From JAHJQZ01 sp963667595 (GTDB lineage: Bacteria; Pseudomonadota; Alphaproteobacteria; Rhizobiales; Devosiaceae), in contig CAXXWD010000006.1 of assembly GCA_963667595.2 (NCBI GenBank), positions 7,238-71,237 of the forward strand: a DNA stretch of 64,000 nucleotides, read 5' to 3'. A model generated the notes under the pieces. That model made no database searches and was not told the origin of the DNA. It was given only the letters and a program-made list of their open reading frames with translations. Shown piece by piece: positions 17,223 to 26,490 of this stretch. Positions within the stretch are counted from its first letter, which is position 1. Each line of letters begins with the position of its first letter. The translations under genes and the position numbers were made by a program.

Positions 17223-18371
17223 ATGTCTCTTGCTGCTGAACCCCAAGGCCCTGCCGGCCGCCTGACCATCGATCTTGACGCCATCGTCAGGAACTGGCGC
17301 GCTCTTGGACATATTTCTTCCACGGCGCTGACGGCGGCCGTGGTCAAGGCCGATGCCTATGGAACCGGGCTCGAACCAACCGCGACGGCATTGGCCGATG
17401 CCGGCGCGCAGTTCTTTTTCGTGGCAACGCCCGACGAAGGGCTGCAATTGCGAAACGCCCTGCCGGATGTCCACATCTTCGTTCTGGGCGGGCTTTTTCC
17501 CGGCGCGGCGGATTTCTACATCGCGAACAAGCTGATGCCGTCCCTTGCCTCGCCGGAAATGCTCGAGGAATGGATGAATGTCTGCCTCGAACACAATGAG
17601 GCCTTTCCGGCTGCCCTTCATTTCGACACCGGCATGAACCGGCTCGGCTTCCGGCTGAGCGACACCGCCTATGTCCGCGACCGGCTGGCCGAATTCGGCT
17701 ATCTGCCGCAAATGGTGATGAGCCATTTCGCCTGCGCCGATCAGCCCTCGCACGAAAAAAGCCGTACCCAGCTGGCCCTGTTCCAGACGATTCTGGCGCA
17801 GTTTCCGGGCATTCCCGGATCGCTGGCCAATTCGGCCGGCCTGATGTCGAACCGCGACTATCATTTCCAGATGGTGCGGCCGGGCATCGCGCTTTACGGT
17901 GGACGCGCCATTGGCGGACGTCCCAACCCGATGTCGCATGTGGTGACGCTGGAAGTGCCTGTCCTGCAGGTCAGACCGGCACGGACCGGCGAAAGTGTCG
18001 GTTACGGCGCCCTGCAATCGATCGATCGCGAAAGCCGGCTGGCCACGGTCAGCATGGGCTATGCCGACGGCTTTTTCCGCGCACTGTCGTCAAGCTCGAC
18101 CAAGCCGGGCGGCAAGCTGGCCTTCAAGGGGCATATCCTGCCCGTGGTCGGGCGCATCTCGATGGATCTTGTCACCGTCGACATCACCGATCTCGGCCCC
18201 GATGCACCCAAGCCCGGCGATTATCTGGAAGTGATTGGCCCAACCATTTCGGTCGACGAACAGGCCGATATTGCCGGCACCATCGGCTACGAACTGCTCA
18301 CCTCGCTTCGGCAGGGACGCTACAAGCGGACCTATCTGCCGCCGAACGCGCCGGACGTCTCCGAAGACTGA
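17223..18371 (+). CDS. alr: Alanine racemase
   Basis: Converts L- to D-alanine for peptidoglycan. 382 residues with PLP-binding Lys42 in VVKADAYGTG, the phosphate-binding SNSAGL-like segment (LANSAGLM) and GIALYGG, and the second catalytic base Tyr261 in ESVGYGAL. It shares a transcript with dnaB upstream and overlaps the start of the next small gene (TGATGG). Confidence 0.95.
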   Translation: MSLAAEPQGPAGRLTIDLDAIVRNWRALGHISSTALTAAVVKADAYGTGLEPTATALADAGAQFFFVATPDEGLQLRNALPDVHIFVLGGLFPGAADFYIANKLMPSLASPEMLEEWMNVCLEHNEAFPAALHFDTGMNRLGFRLSDTAYVRDRLAEFGYLPQMVMSHFACADQPSHEKSRTQLALFQTILAQFPGIPGSLANSAGLMSNRDYHFQMVRPGIALYGGRAIGGRPNPMSHVVTLEVPVLQVRPARTGESVGYGALQSIDRESRLATVSMGYADGFFRALSSSSTKPGGKLAFKGHILPVVGRISMDLVTVDITDLGPDAPKPGDYLEVIGPTISVDEQADIAGTIGYELLTSLRQGRYKRTYLPPNAPDVSED

Positions 18372-18736
18372 TGGCGGAACGCCGCATGAGCGACGCCCGC
18401 ATGCTTTTTCTGGTTCGACTGGTGCATACGGTGGTCTATCTCGTCAACGCCGGCGCCTGTTTCGTCATGCTTTATGCCGGGCTGACCGGGGTGATCGGTG
18501 TCCCGTTCTGGATCTCGGCGGTTCTGGTCGGCATCGAGGCCATCGTCTTTTTCGGTAATGGTGCGCGTTGCCCGCTTTCGGGTGTCGCCCTCAGATACGG
18601 TGCATCGAGAAGCGATTTCCTGTTCGATACCTTCATGCCGGAACGGCTGACGCGGCACACGGTTTTCTTCTTTTCCATCGTGGTGCTTTTTGGGTTGGCC
18701 CTGCTCGCCCTGAGAGGGCTGGGCCTATTCGTCTGA
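18371..18736 (+). CDS. Small membrane protein after alr
   Basis: 121 residues with three hydrophobic segments at about 14-36, 39-56 and 98-118. A conserved-looking NGARCPLS loop and DTFMPERLTRHT lie between the second and third. This pattern is that of a small uncharacterised inner-membrane family. ATG 18371 shares its A with the alr stop, so translation is coupled. No function is assigned. Confidence 0.65.
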   Translation: MAERRMSDARMLFLVRLVHTVVYLVNAGACFVMLYAGLTGVIGVPFWISAVLVGIEAIVFFGNGARCPLSGVALRYGASRSDFLFDTFMPERLTRHTVFFFSIVVLFGLALLALRGLGLFV

Positions 18737-18819
18737 GACCCGCGGCTTTTCACAGTGACCGATATTGTCCCGCCCTAATCAGTTAGTGGGGGCATCATGT
18801 CTCTGAAACTACGCTCGGA

Positions 18820-18987
18820 GTCGTCCCGGCACGTGATGCCGGGACCCACTCGCGGTGCAACACGCCTCTATGCCGGAGCCTTCCCAGATGCCGTTGAGCA
18901 AAACGTATTTCTGTCAACGCATTGATCAACGATCACGTTGGAAAGGTGCCGATGAGAGTGGGTCCCGGTGTCAAGCACCGGGACGAC
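18820..18987. repeat. Inverted pair of GTCGTCCCGG-type palindromes
   Basis: The sequence at 18820-18851 (GTCGTCCCGGCACGTGATGC..., itself a hairpin) is nearly the reverse complement of 18956-18987 (GAGTGGGTCCCGGTGTCAAG...). This gives an inverted pair about 100 bases apart in the 430-base gap between the small membrane gene and radA. It looks like a REP/BIME-type intergenic repeat; no gene is visible in the gap. Confidence 0.65.
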
Positions 18988-19168
18988 AAAAAGGGGTGAG
19001 ACGCTTTTGGAAAGCATCAAGGCCAAGGAACGTCACAAGAGTGATGATCAAGGGCCGTTGGTATCAGACCGGGCCAACACCGACGAAACGGTCGGAACGG
19101 GGCTTGGCAAGACCAGTTGTTCTCTCTATGTTCTCGTCACTTGATCGATTTCGGGCGAAAACGGGACC

Positions 19169-20608
19169 ATGGCAAAACTCAAGATCCAATATGTCTGCCA
19201 GAGCTGCGGCGCCGTTACGTCCAAATGGGCCGGCCGCTGCGAAAGCTGCGGCGACTGGAACACCATCACCGAGGAAGCGGTGGGGACGGGCATCGGCGCC
19301 GGCCCGCGCGCGGCCAAGTCGAGCGGACGGCCGCTCAGTTTGTCCACCCTGTCGAGCGTCAGCGATGTGGCGCAGCGCATCGAAACCGGCATCGCCGAAC
19401 TCGATCGGGTGACCGGCGGCGGGTTCGTCAATGGCTCGGCCGTTCTGGTCGGCGGCGATCCGGGCATCGGCAAGTCGACCCTTTTATTGCAGGCGGCGGC
19501 GGCGCTCGCCAACGCAGGACGGCGCGTCATCTATGTCTCGGGCGAAGAGGCCATGGCACAGGTGCAAATGCGTGCCAGCCGGCTTGGACTTGCGGACTCG
19601 CCGGTGCTGCTCGCCAGCGAAACCCATGTCGAAACCATCCTGGCCACGCTCGAACATGGCGAGGCGCCCGATCTCGTCGTCATCGATTCGATCCAGACCC
19701 TGTGGACCGAACGCGTCGACAGCGCGCCGGGGACCGTCACCCAGGTGAGGACCAGCGTTCAGGCGCTGACGCGCTTTGCCAAGAAATCCGGCGCTGCCGT
19801 GGTGCTGGTCGGGCACGTCACCAAGGACGGACAGATCGCCGGACCCCGCGTTGTCGAGCACATGGTCGACGCCGTCCTTTATTTCGAGGGCGACACCAGC
19901 CACATGTTCAGGGTGTTGCGCAGCGTCAAGAACCGCTACGGCGCCACCGACGAAATCGGTGTGTTCGAAATGGGCGAACAGGGCTTGAGCGAGGTCGCCA
20001 ACCCTTCCGCCCTGTTTCTCGACGAACGCGACACCAAGGCCGCCGGTTCGGCCGTCTTTGCCGGGCTCGAAGGCACGCGGCCCCTCTTGATCGAAATCCA
20101 GGCGCTCGTCGCCCCCTCGCCGCTCGGCACGCCGCGCCGGGCCGTGGTCGGTTGGGATTCGGCGCGCCTGTCCATGATCCTGGCCGTGCTGGAAACGCGC
20201 TGCGGCGTCAGGATCGGCGCCAACGACATCTACCTGAACGTCGCCGGCGGGTTGAAGGTCTCCGAACCGGCGGCCGACATCGCCGTGGCGGCAGCCCTCG
20301 TTTCGTCCCTGACCCAGACGCCGCTGCCACCCGATTCGGTGTTTTTCGGCGAGGTTAGCCTCTCCGGCGGGGTCAGGCCGGTCTCCCATGCGTCCCTGAG
20401 ACTGCGTGAGGCGGCCAAGCTCGGCTTTGCCGGGGCCTATTGCGGCAAGGTGAACACGGCGGATCGCAACGGCGCGATCCGGATCGACGAGTTCTCCCAT
20501 CTGCCGGATCTCGTGGCGCGCATTGCGGCAAGCAAGGCGGAGCCAGGCGTCGACGCGTCCGGCCCTGAAGACGGCGCACCAGACGCGACATCCGCCTATC
20601 GGCCCTGA
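19169..20608 (+). CDS. radA: DNA repair protein RadA
   Basis: 479 residues in the usual RadA order. The C4 zinc finger uses Cys10, 13, 24 and 27. Walker A GGDPGIGKST is at about 94-103, the RadA-specific KNRYG motif at about 253 (Phe replaced by Tyr), and a C-terminal Lon-like domain follows (SPLGTPRRAVVGWD, NDIYLNVAGGLKV). It helps branch migration in recombinational repair. The start ATG 19169 (MAKLKIQYVC) fits the family. Confidence 0.96.
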   Translation: MAKLKIQYVCQSCGAVTSKWAGRCESCGDWNTITEEAVGTGIGAGPRAAKSSGRPLSLSTLSSVSDVAQRIETGIAELDRVTGGGFVNGSAVLVGGDPGIGKSTLLLQAAAALANAGRRVIYVSGEEAMAQVQMRASRLGLADSPVLLASETHVETILATLEHGEAPDLVVIDSIQTLWTERVDSAPGTVTQVRTSVQALTRFAKKSGAAVVLVGHVTKDGQIAGPRVVEHMVDAVLYFEGDTSHMFRVLRSVKNRYGATDEIGVFEMGEQGLSEVANPSALFLDERDTKAAGSAVFAGLEGTRPLLIEIQALVAPSPLGTPRRAVVGWDSARLSMILAVLETRCGVRIGANDIYLNVAGGLKVSEPAADIAVAAALVSSLTQTPLPPDSVFFGEVSLSGGVRPVSHASLRLREAAKLGFAGAYCGKVNTADRNGAIRIDEFSHLPDLVARIAASKAEPGVDASGPEDGAPDATSAYRP

Positions 20609-20832
20609 AAGACCATGGCGCCGTAGACCGGGCCAAGGCGCGCGACGCACTGGCGGTTGAGAGGTTAGGGCCGTACCGTCTCGATCGGGACAAGAACCGG
20701 TGCGCAAGTGTTGCGGGTTGTCCACAAGAGCAGTCTGAGGACTGACAAAACCATTCGAGAGCTTGGCTATCCCACAGGAAGCGGCTAAACGAGTTCGCGA
20801 AGCGTTGTCTTTGCACTCATGGAGCGAGCGTC

Positions 20833-21420
20833 ATGCTCTCTGCCTTTGATGTCGGTGTCGGCATTCTCGTTCTGATCTCGGCACTTCTGGCCACCGCGCG
20901 CGGGTTGACGCGCGAAGTGCTGTCGCTGGCGACCTGGGCCGGCTCGGCGGTTCTGGCCATCTGGATGTGGCAATACCATCCGGAAATCGCACGCGGCTAT
21001 GTCAAGGAAGAGCTGGTCGCCGATGCGGCGACGGTGATCGTTACCTTCATCCTGTCGCTGATTGTCTTGCATCTTTTGACCATGCGAATCGCCGATTTCG
21101 TCGTCGATTCCAAAATCGGCCCGCTCGATCGCACCCTCGGTTTCGTCTTCGGCGTCTTGCGGGGCATCCTGATCGCCATCGTCGTGGTGATCTTCGGCGT
21201 CTGGCTCTTGAACAACAATCTGCCGAGCTGGGCCCAGGATTCCAAATCCATGCCGATGCTGACCAAATGGGGCAACGATCTGATCTCGGTTCTGCCGGAC
21301 GATCTCGAGACCCAGATCAACGATATCCTGCAGCGATCCAAGGCAGACGGAGAGGAGTCCGGTCCACCCCCCGACGACGGGACGGATGCCGGTGAAGTGG
21401 GGCTGACGACCAATACCTGA
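20833..21420 (+). CDS. cvpA: CvpA family membrane protein
   Basis: 195 residues with four hydrophobic segments in the first 135 (DVGVGILVLISALLATARGL, then LATWAGSAVLAIWMW, and so on) and the CvpA signature RGLTREVLSLATW. The C-terminal tail is acidic and soluble. CvpA proteins support envelope stability, and colicin V production gave the name. It precedes purF, the classical cvpA-purF order. Confidence 0.9.
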   Translation: MLSAFDVGVGILVLISALLATARGLTREVLSLATWAGSAVLAIWMWQYHPEIARGYVKEELVADAATVIVTFILSLIVLHLLTMRIADFVVDSKIGPLDRTLGFVFGVLRGILIAIVVVIFGVWLLNNNLPSWAQDSKSMPMLTKWGNDLISVLPDDLETQINDILQRSKADGEESGPPPDDGTDAGEVGLTTNT

Positions 21421-21444
21421 CAGAACCGGTTCGGCGTGCTAGAG

Positions 21445-21528
21445 CAATGTGCGAAAAAGTGGATACCGGTTTTTCGCAGAAACATTGCGATCGACAGAAG
21501 TGAGCGCCCGTTCCGTTTCCATCGGAAC
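21445..21528. repeat. Palindromic intergenic repeat, copy 3 (second subtype)
   Basis: GCAATGT (21445) pairs with ACATTGC (to 21488) around an inner GCGAAAAA/TTTTTCGC pair. A second hairpin GTTCCG/CGGAAC follows (about 21511-21528). This is the reverse arrangement of the repeat at 9717-9798. It fills most of the cvpA-purF gap. Confidence 0.65.
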
Positions 21529-21571
21529 ATTAGAAAGCGTTAGGAACAGGCTTTGAAGCCACGGCCCGGTG

Positions 21572-23116
21572 ATGGGGCCAGAATCGGCAAGGGTCTTCGA
21601 ATTGAGTATCAACACCGCCTCATCGCCGGATCGCGGCGACGATTTGTCATTTGATCTTGACGGAGACACGCTGCGCGAAGAGTGCGGCGTGTTCGGCATT
21701 CTCGGGCACGACGAAGCGGCGACGCTGACCGCGCTCGGTCTGCACGCTTTACAGCATCGCGGCCAGGAATCAGCCGGCATCGTCAGCTTTGACGGCACGC
21801 AGTTCCATTCCGAGCGACATCTCGGACTGGTCGGCGACAATTTCACCAATCCGGTCACCCTCGCCAAGCTGCCCGGTCCCACCGCCATGGGGCATGTGCG
21901 CTATTCGACCACTGGCGAAACGATCATGCGCAACGTCCAGCCGCTTTTCGCCGAGCTGGAAGTCGGCGGCATCGCCATCGCCCATAATGGCAACATCACC
22001 AACGGGCTGACGCTCAGGCGCGACATCATCGCGAAGGGCGCCATCTGCCAGTCGACGTCCGACACCGAAGTGGTGTTGCATTTGATCGCCCGATCGCGCG
22101 CCAAGAACTCCGCCGAGCGCTTCATCGACGCGATCAAGCAGCTCGAAGGCGCCTATTCCATGGTGGCGATGACCCGCACCAAGCTGATCGGCGCCCGCGA
22201 CCCGGACGGCATCCGCCCGCTTGTGCTCGGCGATCTCAGCGGCTGTCCGATCTTCGCCTCGGAAACCTGCGCGCTCGACATCATCGGCGCCAAATTCGTG
22301 CGCGATGTCGAAAACGGCGAAGTCGTGGTCTGCGAAAAGCAGGCGGACGGACGCATCACCATCGACAGCTTCAAGCCCTTCCCGCCCAAGCCGGAGCGCA
22401 TCTGCCTGTTCGAATACGTCTATTTCGCCCGGCCCGATTCCATCGTTGCCGGTCGCTCCGTCTACACGGCCCGCAAGAACATGGGCAAGAACCTCGCCGA
22501 CGAGGCGCCGGTCAACGCCGACGTGGTGGTGCCGGTCCCCGATGGCGGCACGCCAGCGGCGCTCGGCTATTCGCAACAATCCGGCATTCCGTTCGAATAC
22601 GGCATCATCCGCAATCACTATGTGGGCCGCACCTTCATCCAGCCGTCCCAGCACATTCGCACCTTCGGGGTTCGCCTCAAGCATTCGGCCAACCGCGAAC
22701 AGATCGAGGGCAAGCGCGTCGTGCTGGTCGACGATTCGATCGTTCGGGGCACCACCTCGGTAAAAATCGTGCAGATGATCCGCGACGCCGGCGCGGCGGA
22801 AGTGCACATGCGCATCGCCAGCCCGATGATCCTTTATTCGGACTATTACGGCATCGACACGCCCGACCCGGACAAGCTTCTGGCCAACAAGTTTTCCAAA
22901 CTCGAAGACATGGCGGGCTATGTCGGCGTCGACTCGCTCGCCTTCTTGTCGATCGAAGGCCTTTACGATGCGGTCGGCAGCACCAGGCGCAATGACGCCT
23001 CGCCGCAGTTTTCCGACCACTGCTTCACCGGCGATTATCCGACCCCGCTGACCGATCTCAACGGCGGACGTCGATCCGATCCCAAGAAGCTGTCCTTATT
23101 GCGCGAAGCGGGCTGA
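21572..23116 (+). CDS. purF: Amidophosphoribosyltransferase
   Basis: First committed step of purine synthesis: PRPP plus glutamine gives phosphoribosylamine. 514 residues, with a propeptide of about 37 residues before Cys38 (EECGVFGI), the N-terminal nucleophile of the glutaminase domain. This is followed by HRGQESAG, GHVRYSTTG and NGNI. The C-terminal phosphoribosyltransferase site is VVLVDDSIVRGTTS. GTG 21569 directly before the ATG, or a later TTG, could also be the start. Confidence 0.95.
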   Translation: MGPESARVFELSINTASSPDRGDDLSFDLDGDTLREECGVFGILGHDEAATLTALGLHALQHRGQESAGIVSFDGTQFHSERHLGLVGDNFTNPVTLAKLPGPTAMGHVRYSTTGETIMRNVQPLFAELEVGGIAIAHNGNITNGLTLRRDIIAKGAICQSTSDTEVVLHLIARSRAKNSAERFIDAIKQLEGAYSMVAMTRTKLIGARDPDGIRPLVLGDLSGCPIFASETCALDIIGAKFVRDVENGEVVVCEKQADGRITIDSFKPFPPKPERICLFEYVYFARPDSIVAGRSVYTARKNMGKNLADEAPVNADVVVPVPDGGTPAALGYSQQSGIPFEYGIIRNHYVGRTFIQPSQHIRTFGVRLKHSANREQIEGKRVVLVDDSIVRGTTSVKIVQMIRDAGAAEVHMRIASPMILYSDYYGIDTPDPDKLLANKFSKLEDMAGYVGVDSLAFLSIEGLYDAVGSTRRNDASPQFSDHCFTGDYPTPLTDLNGGRRSDPKKLSLLREAG

Positions 23117-23123
23117 TCCGGTC

Positions 23124-23855
23124 ATGACCGAAAAAGACCTCGACGGCCGTGTCGTTCTCGTCACCGGGGCCTCGCGCGGCATCGGCTTTTTCGCAGGCCG
23201 CGAAGCGGCGATGCGCGGCGCCCATGTCATCGCTCTGGCCCGTACGGTCGGTGGTCTCGAGGAGCTCGACGACGCCATCAAGTCGAAGGACGGGTCCGCG
23301 ACACTGGTGCCGCTCGATCTGACCGATTTTGCCGGCATCGACCGGCTCGGCGCAGCGATCCACGAACGCTGGGGGCGGCTCGACGGGTTGATCGGCAATG
23401 CCGGCCTGTTGGGCACGCTGAGCCCTATCGCACATATCGAACCCAAGGATTTCGAGAAGACCTTTGCGGTCAACGTCACCGCCAATTTCCGGCTGATCCG
23501 TTCAATGGATCTGTTGCTCCGCAAATCCGACGCCGGCCGCGTCGTCATGGTCTCTTCGGGCTCGGCCAAAAGCGCCAAAGCCTATTGGGGCCTTTACGCC
23601 GCGTCCAAGGCCGCGCTCGACGCCCTTGTCAAATCCTACGCCAATGAACTGGCCAACACCCCGGTCCGGGCCAACATCTTTTATCCCGGCATCGTCCGCA
23701 CAGCCATGCGCGCCAAGGCCATGCCCGGCGAAGACCCCACCACCCTGCCGCACCCGCGCGATATCGTGCCCAAGCTCGTCGACATGGTGACGCCGGGCTA
23801 CACGGAAAACGCCATGCTGTTCGATATCGGCTCCGGCCAGACGATGGCGCTCTGA
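23124..23855 (+). CDS. SDR family NAD(P)-dependent oxidoreductase
   Basis: 243 residues. Cofactor motif TGASRGIG is at about 15-22, NAG at about 93, and the active-site Ser-Tyr-Lys lies in VSSGSAKSAKAYWGLYAASKAAL. It begins 7 bases after purF and so shares its transcript, an arrangement seen in related alphaproteobacteria. The substrate is unknown. Confidence 0.88.
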   Translation: MTEKDLDGRVVLVTGASRGIGFFAGREAAMRGAHVIALARTVGGLEELDDAIKSKDGSATLVPLDLTDFAGIDRLGAAIHERWGRLDGLIGNAGLLGTLSPIAHIEPKDFEKTFAVNVTANFRLIRSMDLLLRKSDAGRVVMVSSGSAKSAKAYWGLYAASKAALDALVKSYANELANTPVRANIFYPGIVRTAMRAKAMPGEDPTTLPHPRDIVPKLVDMVTPGYTENAMLFDIGSGQTMAL

Positions 23856-23862
23856 GCCTTCT

Positions 23863-23910
23863 CCCTCCCCTTGATGGGGAGGGTGGGTTGCCCCGGACCC
23901 GATCCGGGGC
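23863..23910. terminator. Two adjacent GC hairpins after purF-SDR
   Basis: CCCTCCCC/GGGGAGGG (23863-23883) and GCCCCGGA/TCCGGGGC (23890-23910) follow the SDR stop. Neither has a T-run, so termination is only plausible. They lie between converging transcripts (SDR rightward, der leftward). Confidence 0.4.
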
Positions 23911-24098
23911 AAGTCGGGTGGGGTGAGGCCCACGGCAATATCCCAAACAATACGACCGACTCGGCAAGCGCCAGACCCTGTTCGGCACCCCTCCCAACAA
24001 GAAAGCAAGACAAGCCGCCCGCCGAAACGAGCGTCACCGAAAGCCGGCTTCATCCATCACATGAACGGCGCCGACTTCAAGTCAAGTATTACTTGAAC

Positions 24099-25526
24099 TC
24101 AGCGTTTCTTGCCTTTGTTCGCAAAGGGGTTTTCGCCACCGCGAAACACGAGACGAATCGGGGTTCCACCTAGGCCGAAGCCCTCGCGCAAGCCCCTAAC
24201 GAGGTAGCGCTTGTAGGCGGCCGGCATCGAATCCGGCCGGGACACGAACAGGGCGAAGGTCGGCGGACGCGCCTTGACCTGGGTGATGTAACGCAGTCTC
24301 AACCGGCGTCCGGACACGGCCGGTGGCGGATGGGCGGAGACCACGTCGTCGAGCCAGCGGTTGAGGCGCGCCGTGGAGATGCGCACGTTCCACACCCGCT
24401 CGGCATCGAGCACCGCCTTCATCAGCCGGTCGATATTGATGCCCTTCAATCCGGAAAAAGTGACCATGGGCACGCCGCTCAATTGCGGCAGCAAACGGGT
24501 GCAGGCTTCCTTCAGTTCGGCCAGCACCTTCTGTTTTTCCTCGATCAGGTCCCACTTGTTGAGACCGATGACCACCGCCCTGCCCTCGCGCTCGACAAGA
24601 TCGACGAGCTGCAGATCCTGTTTTTCGAAGGGCTTGGTGGCGTCGAGAACGGCGATGACCACCTCGGCATATTGCAGCGATCTCAGCGAATCCGAAACGG
24701 CGAGCCGTTCGAGCTTTTGCTGCACCTTGGCCTTGCGGCGCATGCCGGCGGTATCGACGAGGTTGATGGTGCGGCCCTTGTAGTCCCAGGGCACCAGGAT
24801 GGAATCGCGCGTGATGCCGGCTTCCGGCCCGGTCAGGACACGCTCTTCGCCGATCAGGCGGTTGACCAGGGTCGACTTGCCGGTATTGGGCCTGCCGATG
24901 ATGGCGACGTTGAGCGGGCGCGTCGGGTCCCAGTGGCTCTTTGCCTCGGCCTCGCTGATCTCGCCTTCGATGTCGATATCGATATCGGGCAAGGCCGGAT
25001 CGGCGGGTTCGGCATGTTTGATTTCACCGGCCTTGGTGACCGCGTTGGAGACGATGGCGTAAAGATCGGCAAGACCCAGCCCGTGTTCGGCGGACAGCGC
25101 GATCGGCTCGCCGAAACCGAGACTGAAGGCGTCGGTCAGCCCCGCATCGGCGGCCCGGCTCTCCGCCTTGTTGGCGACCAGATGCACATCCTTGCCCGCC
25201 TTTCTGAGAATGCGGGCGAAATGCGCATCGAGCGGCGTCACGCCAGCGCGGGCATCGATCATGAACAGGATGATGTCGGCCTCGGCGATGGCCGCCTCGG
25301 TCTGGGTCCGCATACGCGCTTCAAGGCTCTGGTCGGTGGCGTCTTCGTAGCCGGCCGTATCGAGCACGTCGAAAAAAAGATCGCCGATCCGGCCGCGGGC
25401 CAGCCGCCTGTCGCGGGTCACGCCGGGGATGTCGTCGACCAGCGCGATTTTCCGGCCGACCAGCCGGTTGAACAGCGTGGACTTGCCGACATTCGGCCGG
25501 CCGACAATGGCGACGACAACGCTCAT
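24099..25526 (-). CDS. der: Ribosome biogenesis GTPase Der (EngA)
   Basis: 475 residues with the two tandem GTPase domains unique to Der. The first has GRPNVGKST at about 9-17, DTAGYE and NKAE; the second has GRPNTGKST at about 210, DTAGMRRKAK and NKWD. A C-terminal KH-like domain ends in basic residues (FANKGKKR). It assists 50S assembly. ATG 25526 has GGAGACAG upstream; a longer in-frame start at 25781 lacks family support. Confidence 0.96.
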   Translation of the reverse strand: MSVVVAIVGRPNVGKSTLFNRLVGRKIALVDDIPGVTRDRRLARGRIGDLFFDVLDTAGYEDATDQSLEARMRTQTEAAIAEADIILFMIDARAGVTPLDAHFARILRKAGKDVHLVANKAESRAADAGLTDAFSLGFGEPIALSAEHGLGLADLYAIVSNAVTKAGEIKHAEPADPALPDIDIDIEGEISEAEAKSHWDPTRPLNVAIIGRPNTGKSTLVNRLIGEERVLTGPEAGITRDSILVPWDYKGRTINLVDTAGMRRKAKVQQKLERLAVSDSLRSLQYAEVVIAVLDATKPFEKQDLQLVDLVEREGRAVVIGLNKWDLIEEKQKVLAELKEACTRLLPQLSGVPMVTFSGLKGINIDRLMKAVLDAERVWNVRISTARLNRWLDDVVSAHPPPAVSGRRLRLRYITQVKARPPTFALFVSRPDSMPAAYKRYLVRGLREGFGLGGTPIRLVFRGGENPFANKGKKR

Positions 25527-25563
25527 GTCACTGTCTCCAGCCGGGCTCGGCGGTACGTTGGGG

Positions 25564-26253
25564 CTACTCAGCCGCCGGGGTCGACTCGTCAGCGTACACC
25601 GCGCCTTCGGCGAGCAATTGCGAGATATAAACCGACATGCGGGCCATCTGCTCGCTGCCGGTCTGCGGGTCCTTGCGCGTCGCATCGAAGGTTGAAAGAG
25701 CACCATCGATATCGCCGGACTTGTACTGGGCAAGTCCCAGCGCTTCGCGGGCGATGTCGGCAAAAGGCGATCCGGATGCAATCAAGCCATTGACGCGCGT
25801 TTCGATGCCGGGAACATCGCCCGTATCGACCAGCTTGTAGCTGGCCAGAACCAGCGCCAGTTCGCGTAAACGGATCTCGTTGGACGAGGTGGCAAGCCCG
25901 TCATAAACCGCCACGGCCTCCGCCGGCTTGCCCTGGGCATCGAGATAGGACGCCTCGGCGAACTTGGCCAGTTCCGGATACTTGCCCGAACCTTCCTTTT
26001 CCACCTTGTCGAGCGCCGTCAGGGCCGCGTCGAAATCACCGGTCTGAGCCGCATCGATGGCGACGAAAAGCGCATCCGAAGACCGGGCGGCATTGGTCTG
26101 TTGCCACCAGGCCCACCCCTCGTTGACCGCGACGAGCAAAACGATCGCGACCGCGCCGCCGATGACGTAAGGGCCGTAGCGCCGCCACAGCTTGCGCATG
26201 CGATCCGCACGCAGGTCCTCATCGACTTCGCGAAACAGGGTTTCTTCAGACAT
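25564..26253 (-). CDS. YfgM-like tetratricopeptide membrane protein
   Basis: 229 residues: a cytoplasmic N-terminus MSEETLFREVDEDLRADRMRKLWRRYG, one membrane helix at about 28-46, then a periplasmic TPR-like region (AAQTGDFDAALTALDKVEKE, LGLAQYKSGDIDGALSTFDA). This matches the YfgM/ancillary SecYEG subunit family. It lies just upstream of der, which mirrors the yfgM-bamB-der order of E. coli with bamB missing. A role in envelope protein handling is inferred. Confidence 0.8.
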   Translation of the reverse strand: MSEETLFREVDEDLRADRMRKLWRRYGPYVIGGAVAIVLLVAVNEGWAWWQQTNAARSSDALFVAIDAAQTGDFDAALTALDKVEKEGSGKYPELAKFAEASYLDAQGKPAEAVAVYDGLATSSNEIRLRELALVLASYKLVDTGDVPGIETRVNGLIASGSPFADIAREALGLAQYKSGDIDGALSTFDATRKDPQTGSEQMARMSVYISQLLAEGAVYADESTPAAE

Positions 26254-26490
26254 GTTACGTCACCTGAACCAGAATTCGCCGGCACAATAGTCAGGCGCGC
26301 CCGGGAATGCAATTCGTCATGACGCCAGGCGATCTGAATTCCCGCGCCGTTTGCCGACAAACGATCCTATAGGAAGACCAAAGGCGTTCCGCAGTCGCTG
26401 AAGCGACAAGGGCCTGGTGTCGCAAGGGGTGCGATTTGCATGGAACGGAAATGGACGCCGCCCTATTCTCGGTGGGGTGGAGGAATGGTC

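Noticed and set aside
21569..21640. purF start further upstream joined to cvpA
   Set aside because: The gap contains the palindromic repeat and stops; the propeptide length from ATG 21572 is normal.
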